A DNA stretch of 8,981 nucleotides. It comes from Rhodospirillales bacterium (GTDB lineage: Bacteria; Pseudomonadota; Alphaproteobacteria; Rhodospirillales; Magnetospirillaceae). The notes beneath the pieces were generated by a model. It made no database searches and was not told the origin of the DNA. It saw nothing but the letters and a program-made list of their open reading frames with translations. This document shows positions 6,715 to 8,981 of this stretch, piece by piece; within the stretch, counting starts at the first letter, position 1, and every line of letters starts with the position of its first letter. The DNA lies in contig JASHSH010000204.1 in the NCBI GenBank assembly GCA_030040955.1, positions 1 to 8,981 on the forward strand, in the 5' to 3' direction. The translations under genes were made by a program, and so were the position numbers.

Positions 6715-7757
6715 TCGCGCGGATGCTGGCGGCGCGGCGCGGGCGATCCGGCTGGGATTGGACCGACTGGGCGAGCCATTTCTATCTCTTGCTCGGCGTC
6801 GCGCTCATGTTCGGACCCGTGCTCTGGCTGTTCGTCTCTTCCGTGAAGACGCAGGCGGCGCTCGACACCTTCCCGCCGACCTTCCTGCCCTGGGAACAGA
6901 AGCAGGCGACGCTGCCCGGCCATGCTGGCGCGCTGCCCGTGTTCCAGATCATGGCGGGCGATCGCGCCGGCCAGTCGCTGGTGCAGATCCGCCGAATCGG
7001 GCTGGAGGCGCAGCTGGCTTCGCCCGACGATCCGGCGAAGATCGCGCGCGTGCCGATCTCCCAGCTGCGGCCCGAGCTGCGGCTGCACGCGTCCTGGAGC
7101 AACTACACCGACCTGCTGCGGAAATTCGACTTCGGTCTATATTTCCTCAACAGCGTGTTCATCACCGTGGTCGCCACGGTGCTGACGCTGCTGGTCAATT
7201 CGATGGCGGCCTTCGCGCTCAGCAAGTACCGGTTCAAGGGCCGCGAGCCGGTGTTCCTGGTGATGCTCGCCACCTTGACGATCCCGCCGACGATCGTGCT
7301 GGTTCCGAATTATCTCATCGCGTCCGCGCTCGGCCTCACGAACAGTCTGTGGGGCGTGATCTTCCCGGCGGTGGCGACGCCGACGGGCGTGTTCATGCTG
7401 CGCCAGTATATGCTGACGCTGCCCGACGAGATCCTGGAAGCGGCGCGGATGGACAATGCCAGCGAATGGCGGATCTATTGGCGCATCGTGCTGCCGCTTT
7501 CCGCGCCCGCGCTGGCGGTGCTCGCGATCTTCTCGGTGATGTGGCGATGGAACGACTTTCTCTGGCCGATGGTCGTGCTGAGCCGCAGCGACGTCTTCAC
7601 GTTGCCGATCGCGTTGTTCTCGTTCCAGGGCGATTTGCAGACCCAGTGGCAGTATCTGCTGGCGATGACCGCGTGCACGTTGCTGCCCGTGACGCTGATC
7701 TTCGTTTTCCTGCAGCGCTACGTCACCCAGGGCGTCGCGTCGGTGGGAGTGAAGTAG
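6711..7757 (+). CDS. CUT1-type ABC transporter permease, MalG-like, with an extracytoplasmic insertion
   Basis: This 348-residue inner-membrane permease pairs with the MalF-like subunit. Hydrophobic segments are at about 24-43, 147-172, 181-199, 214-230, 266-280 and 316-334. The EAA loop is ILEAARMDNASEWRIYWRIVLP (241-262). MalG-type subunits usually have about 280-300 residues; the excess lies between the first and second membrane segments (about 52-128), where a polar stretch containing PVFQIMAGDRAGQSLVQIRR is inserted before the family-typical WSNYTDLL (129-136). The GTG start at 6711 overlaps the TGA of the previous gene (GTGA), implying coupled translation. An ATG at 6723 is a possible alternative that would remove four residues. 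Family is certain; the role of the insertion is unknown. Confidence 0.93.
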   Translation: MIARMLAARRGRSGWDWTDWASHFYLLLGVALMFGPVLWLFVSSVKTQAALDTFPPTFLPWEQKQATLPGHAGALPVFQIMAGDRAGQSLVQIRRIGLEAQLASPDDPAKIARVPISQLRPELRLHASWSNYTDLLRKFDFGLYFLNSVFITVVATVLTLLVNSMAAFALSKYRFKGREPVFLVMLATLTIPPTIVLVPNYLIASALGLTNSLWGVIFPAVATPTGVFMLRQYMLTLPDEILEAARMDNASEWRIYWRIVLPLSAPALAVLAIFSVMWRWNDFLWPMVVLSRSDVFTLPIALFSFQGDLQTQWQYLLAMTACTLLPVTLIFVFLQRYVTQGVASVGVK

Positions 7758-8857
7758 TGGCCGCCCTGGGCCTCAAGAACGTCACCAAGCGTTTTGGCGA
7801 CCTCGCGGTCATTCACGACATAAGCTTCGAGGTCGCGGACGGCGAGTTCGTGGTATTCGTCGGTCCGTCCGGCTGCGGCAAGTCGACATTGCTGCGCATG
7901 ATCTGCGGGCTCGAGAGTCTCAGCGGTGGCGCCGTGTTCATCGACGGCGCCACGATGAACGACGTGCCGGCCGCGCGGCGGGGACTTGCGCTCGTGTTTC
8001 AGTCCTATGCGCTGTACCCGCACATGACGGTCTATCAGAACATGGCGTTCGGGCTGGAGAATATCGGCGCGCCGCGCGCCGAGATCCAGGCGCGCGTGGC
8101 GGAGGCGGCGCGGATGCTCCGCCTCGAACCATATCTGACGCGCAAGCCGACGGCGCTGTCCGGCGGCCAGCGGCAGCGGGTCGCGATCGGGCGCGCGATC
8201 GTGCGCGAGCCGAAGATCTTTCTGTTCGACGAGCCGCTGTCCAATCTGGATGCCGAACTTCGCGTCGGCATGCGCGCCGAGCTCGTGCAACTGCACCGCC
8301 GGCTGCGCGCCACGATGATCTATGTGACCCACGACCAGGTCGAGGCGATGACGATGGCCGACAAGATCGTGGTGCTGCGCGCCGGCCGCGTCGAGCAGGT
8401 GGGTACGCCGCTCGACCTCTATAACCACCCGGCCAATCAATTCGTCGCCGGGTTCATCGGATCGCCGCGCATGAATTTCCTGGCGGGAAGGGTGGCGGGC
8501 GGCGGATCGAGCGGGGCGGTGATCGAGGTGCCCAATGTCGGCATGGTCCGCACGCTGGCGGCGGCGCATCCCGGGCAAGAAGTGACGATCGGCATCCGGC
8601 CGGAGCACATCGCGCAGGACGGCCGGGCGGGGCACAGGGTGTCGGGCAGCGTGGCGCATGTCGAGCAGCTTGGCGGGCTGAGCTATGTGCGTCTCGCCGA
8701 GCCGGCGATGACGATCCAGCTCCACGGCCAGACCGGCCTGACGGTGGGCAGTCGCGCCGATTTATGTCTGCCGGCCGAGTTCATCCACGTGTTCGACGCC
8801 GGCGGCGCGACCGTGCCGCGCGTGAGCGTTGCGCGCCACCTCGCCGAGCAAGCCTGA
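7757..8857 (+). CDS. CUT1-type ABC transporter ATP-binding protein, MalK/UgpC-like
   Basis: This 366-residue cytoplasmic ATPase energises the importer encoded just upstream. In order it shows Walker A GPSGCGKST (36-44), Q-loop FQSYALYPHMTV (81-92), signature LSGGQRQRVAIGRA (134-147), Walker B IFLFDEP (154-160), D-loop SNLDAELR (162-169) and switch histidine H192 in VTHDQVEAM. A C-terminal TOBE/OB-fold regulatory region follows, with GSPRMNF (235-241) and GIRPEH (279-284). All catalytic residues are present and the length is normal for MalK/UgpC proteins. The GTG start shares one base with the TAG stop of the MalG-like gene (TAGTG). ATPases of this group often serve more than one CUT1 importer, so the operon position supports but does not prove exclusive use here. 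Confidence 0.95.
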   Translation: MAALGLKNVTKRFGDLAVIHDISFEVADGEFVVFVGPSGCGKSTLLRMICGLESLSGGAVFIDGATMNDVPAARRGLALVFQSYALYPHMTVYQNMAFGLENIGAPRAEIQARVAEAARMLRLEPYLTRKPTALSGGQRQRVAIGRAIVREPKIFLFDEPLSNLDAELRVGMRAELVQLHRRLRATMIYVTHDQVEAMTMADKIVVLRAGRVEQVGTPLDLYNHPANQFVAGFIGSPRMNFLAGRVAGGGSSGAVIEVPNVGMVRTLAAAHPGQEVTIGIRPEHIAQDGRAGHRVSGSVAHVEQLGGLSYVRLAEPAMTIQLHGQTGLTVGSRADLCLPAEFIHVFDAGGATVPRVSVARHLAEQA

Positions 8858-8908
8858 GGCGCGTACGGCCGGAGCCGGGCACCGCCGCCGGAGCAGCCAG
8901 TCGCATGC

Positions 8909-8914
8909 GATAAT
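8909..8914 (+). promoter_or_regulatory. Possible extended -10 element (TGC-GATAAT)
   Basis: In the gap after the ATPase gene, TG at 8906-8907 and the hexamer GATAAT at 8909-8914 match an extended -10 pattern about 58 bases before the next probable start codon. No clear -35 box is visible at the right distance, so this could be chance. Confidence 0.2.
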
Positions 8915-8971
8915 CCGCCCCGCCCATTTCAGCGGCGACGCCAGAGGCGCCCGATACACCGGAGTGTGATC

Positions 8972-8981
8972 ATGAAAGCCT
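8972..8981 (+). CDS. Probable start of the next gene (3' partial, three codons visible)
   Basis: ATG-AAA-GCC follows a GGAG Shine-Dalgarno at 8961-8964 with 7 bases between, a good initiation context. The gap of 114 bp from the ATPase stop suits a separate promoter or a loosely spaced operon member. MKA is a common beginning of alcohol/polyol dehydrogenases, but three residues cannot support a family call. Confidence 0.45.

Noticed and set aside
8866..8877. Hairpin CGGC-CGGA-GCCG just after the ATPase stop as a terminator
   Set aside because: The stem is only 4 bp and no T run follows. Such short GC stems are common by chance in this DNA.
1..8981. CRISPR array, tRNA/rRNA, insertion sequence, phage or defence system
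   Set aside because: No spaced direct repeats, transposase or integrase motifs, or RNA gene signatures were seen. The coding content is fully explained by transporters and dehydrogenases.

Overview
This window is GC-rich bacterial DNA whose genes have strong G/C preference at third codon positions. The gene content (tandem sugar-type ABC importers with dehydrogenases) fits a proteobacterium, most likely an alphaproteobacterium. That assignment is inference from style, because no rRNA or marker gene is present. All intact genes lie on the + strand.

Region 1 (about 1-3852) is the 3' part of a CUT2-type (ribose/xylose-like) sugar importer operon. It holds the C-terminal half of the double-NBD ATPase (start lies off the left edge), an RbsC-type permease, a classical short-chain dehydrogenase (SDR), and a medium-chain dehydrogenase (MDR) of the bacteriochlorophyllide-dehydrogenase-like group that lacks the catalytic zinc ligands. 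The tight spacing suggests one transcript. The likely logic is import of a sugar or polyol followed by NAD-linked oxidation. The periplasmic binding protein of this system is not in the window and may lie upstream.

Region 2 (3853-4412) has no intact gene. On the minus strand it carries short consecutive frames with coding-like codon use, interrupted by shifts. I read this as a decayed gene of unknown function. Just before the next operon there is a perfect 7-bp inverted repeat (TTGACCC/GGGTCAA), a candidate operator.

Region 3 (4413-8857) is a complete CUT1-type (maltose/glycerol-3-phosphate-like) importer: secreted binding protein, MalF-like permease, MalG-like permease and MalK/UgpC-like ATPase. 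Gaps are 7 bp or less, and two junctions are overlapping stop/start codons with GTG starts, so translation is probably coupled. Distinctive points are four cysteines in the mature binding protein, a Cys pair in the MalF-like protein, an N-terminal extension on the same protein, and a roughly 75-residue extracytoplasmic insertion in the MalG-like protein. The substrate cannot be named from sequence alone.

Region 4 (8858-8981) is a short gap followed by a probable start of the next gene at 8972, cut by the window edge.

I found no mobile element, CRISPR array, tRNA or rRNA. The window looks like an ordinary catabolic/transport region. The items most worth a second look are the eroded minus-strand gene, the inverted repeat, the permease insertion, and the zinc-less MDR paired with an SDR.
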